Assembly: GCA_032718475.1 (NCBI GenBank)
Contig: JAUCBJ010000417.1
Location: 1-64,000 of the forward strand
Reading direction: 5' to 3'
DNA from: Nemertoderma westbladi
Taxonomy: Eukaryota > Xenacoelomorpha > Nemertodermatida > Nemertodermatidae
DNA length: 64,000 bases
The notes beneath the pieces were generated by a model. That model ran no database searches and was not told the DNA's origin. It saw only the letters and a list, made by a program, of their open reading frames with translations. Of the stretch, positions 62,324 through 64,000 are shown one piece after another. The position numbers and the translations under genes were made by a program. Every line of letters starts with the position of its first letter. The stretch's first letter is position 1.

Positions 62324-62402
62324 GGTGGCTGAGCTTGTTAGCGCTATTTATGTGCCCTAATAGGCCGAAACGGAATCGCATAGCGCTGGTTCAACCCCCA
62401 GT
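62324..62402 (+). repeat. tRNA-derived SINE head
   Basis: GGTGGCTGAGCTTGTTAGCG (A-box like) followed by GGTTCAACCCC (exact B box) 63 bases on. The intervening sequence does not give a normal anticodon stem, and there is no matching acceptor stem, so it is a SINE rather than a tRNA gene. Confidence 0.6.
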
Positions 62403-63299
62403 GATGTGCTTCCATATTTTTCACACTTCAGAACAAAATGATATTATATCTTTTACAATATAACGCAACATATATTTTCAAATATTTGCAATTGTGTTAG
62501 AAAACTTTCCCATGTAAAAGTATTTGATCTACCCACTACTACTTATATCAGCATGCTGTAATGTAGCTGCATTATATACTGTATTATAGGTATATATATG
62601 TATATTAAGGTATTTGTATTCTAGAACTTGTTTCAAAAAGTTACAAATCATGTACGTACTAGCTAGTTGTTCCAATATTTTATAAATAAGTCCTAGAACA
62701 TATTATTTTATCTGTTTATTCTAGAACGATTCATAAAAAGGTAAAAGTCATATATCTAGTTTTTGCTATTCTAACATGTGTCCCAGTCCCAGGACATTAG
62801 AATAATACAATAGATTATAATTTGTTATAGAAAATAGAGTTGAATTAAGTTGAGGCGAGAATATAGATAGAAAAATAAAAGTAAATATAAAAATACAGGA
62901 ATAGTATCGTAGGAATTATATCGGAGTCGAAACTACTACCAACCGAATGATTATAACGCTAACTCTAATTCGTAATAAAAAAAACCCAAACTTATAGCAT
63001 TAGAATCAATTGGAGATTGGGAATCAGCATACTTGAAAAAAAACATCGTGAAAACCATAGATCGATAGATCATACTTTTCAGAGCTGCTGCTGGACTATA
63101 AATATAATAACTTAACCATTTCACAATAATGCCTATAATAGAATCCATTCCTATTATGAATAACATCAATCCAACATTAATTAATACATTGCCTCAACTC
63201 TTCACTATCATAGTATTAGTATGTATAACCTTCAAGAAGAAACTAAACCAACTGTCCACGCATCTATGACGAATCCATTAATATCAACCCACCTCTATG
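62403..63299. other. AT-rich region, no supportable gene
   Basis: A 72-residue hydrophobic minus-strand frame (62951-63169) has no recognisable homology. The region is otherwise unremarkable. Confidence 0.4.
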
Positions 63300-63305
63300 C
63301 TATAG

Positions 63306-63410
63306 GGTGTACTGTATTCCCTGCGGTCGCCATAGCAGCAATGTCTGGCCAGTGGTTGGGTAAGCTCCAAGTAAGAGAAGCTGCAGGCACTACGACAGGA
63401 ATAGCATTGG
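63306..63410 (+). CDS. Possible exon of a sodium:solute symporter-like transporter (weak)
   Basis: An open stretch reads CTVFPAVAIAAMSGQW then LGKLQVREAAGTTTGIALGW. It has the shape of a late transmembrane pair of SSS/DUR3-type transporters: Pro in a hydrophobic helix, a Trp, a short basic loop, then a Gly-rich helix ending in Trp-Leu. A possible acceptor (CTCTATGCTATAG, ending 63305) and a weak donor near 63411 (TCA|GTAGTG) bracket it. No other exon of such a gene was found, so this may be chance or a relic. Confidence 0.2.
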
Positions 63411-63884
63411 GTTGGTTATCAGTAGTGTGAATGGTAATGCAGGTAGGCAGTACACGTCCATAGTGCGGATACTTCATCCCTTACAACATATCATTTTAAG
63501 GGAGTTTCATGATGGTTTTTAATCTTTCTAGCCCCCAAGCTACTAGTGTTGTTGAGTTTTCAATTAATCTCACACTTCGATTTTAAATATTTTTCATGTA
63601 CTTATTTTACTAATTCATTAAAAATAGTGATATTTTTATGATATCGTAGCTTATTTTTAAACTCTGTTTTTATTATATAACCGTAAGGCGTAAGCGTAAA
63701 GTAATTACCTATTCACATCGTGTATTGTTTAGTGTAGCATATACACATACATCACATACGTGATACAGTAAAGCAATTTGTTAGTGATTTAATCGGTTTC
63801 TCGAAATTCAATAAACCTAACTGTCAAACTAAAGGCTGGTCTAACCAGTTTTTCGGCTTCTAATAAGCATGTCAAAATCGGAGG

Positions 63885-63923
<39 letters not shown>

Positions 63924-64000
63924 GAACGCATCTTGGCGAATTAATCTTCCGCCTCAATGTTAAATTCTCAATTTAGGGAAAGGAGCAGGTTACAGTCGCA
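63411..64000. other. Right edge, AT-rich with a 35-G tract
   Basis: 63886-63920 is an uninterrupted run of 35 G. The last 36 bases resemble the 70-bp repeat unit found upstream of RPAP1 (GGGAAAGGAGCAGGTTACAG). No gene seen. Confidence 0.5.

Noticed and set aside
62324-62402. tRNA gene
   Set aside because: The B box is good, but the acceptor and anticodon stems do not pair.
62951-63169. Hydrophobic 72-residue minus-strand frame
   Set aside because: AT-rich DNA gives hydrophobic frames by chance; no homology or splice context was convincing.

Overview
The window looks like nuclear DNA of an invertebrate animal. Evidence: AT-rich intergenic DNA, spliced eukaryotic housekeeping genes (RPAP1, the 26S proteasome subunit PSMD13/Rpn9, an IGHMBP2-like helicase), BEL/Pao-type LTR retrotransposons, LINEs carrying an endonuclease and reverse transcriptase, a pogo-type DNA transposon with a PHD-like finger, tRNA-like SINEs, MITEs and several minisatellites. 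The species cannot be named from the sequence. TAA, TAG and TGA all behave as ordinary stops in the host genes.

Layout. 1-6.0 kb: a 45-bp minisatellite of about 119 units that is open from an ATG to a stop (1791 residues) with a poly(A) signal just behind. 6.5-7.3 kb: last coding exon of PSMD13. 8.8-10.8 kb (minus): an IGHMBP2-like SF1 helicase whose Walker B glutamate is replaced by glycine. 11.6-25.7 kb: the 5' part of a LINE (called LINE B here) split by a complete LTR retrotransposon (12349-24587). That element has near-identical 1196-bp LTRs and a GATTC target duplication; it encodes Gag and protease but has lost reverse transcriptase and integrase. 26.2-30.3 kb (minus): RPAP1, with a small first exon that I could join to the large exon by phase-matched splice sites. 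30.9-34.2 kb: an apparently intact pogo-type transposon. 34.7-38.7 kb: tandem and dispersed repeats, a MITE, and a piggyBac-like non-autonomous element.

38.7-59.1 kb: a second, older and heavily rearranged copy of the BEL/Pao family. It carries a tandem duplication of its leader, a 5.7-kb inserted block (minisatellites, a gene for a Cys-rich secreted or surface protein, LINE fragments), a nested 3.6-kb LINE (LINE A) with a 14-bp target duplication, a gag remnant and a decayed but nearly full-length second ORF. 59.4-64 kb: a long-terminal-inverted-repeat element, an inverted copy of the 34.7-kb repeat, a SINE, and mostly featureless AT-rich DNA.

The most unusual content is (i) the second ORF of the LTR element. 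It encodes about 1400 residues, sits downstream of the gag/pol position and just before the 3' LTR, and ends in a CCHC zinc knuckle and a lysine/arginine-rich tail. I recognise no known protein in it, and the two copies differ mostly at third codon positions. (ii) The second unusual item is the 1791-residue repeat protein ORF. The two LTR elements are complementary wrecks: one keeps gag-protease, the other keeps ORF2, and neither keeps a reverse transcriptase, so recent movement of the first needs a helper elsewhere.
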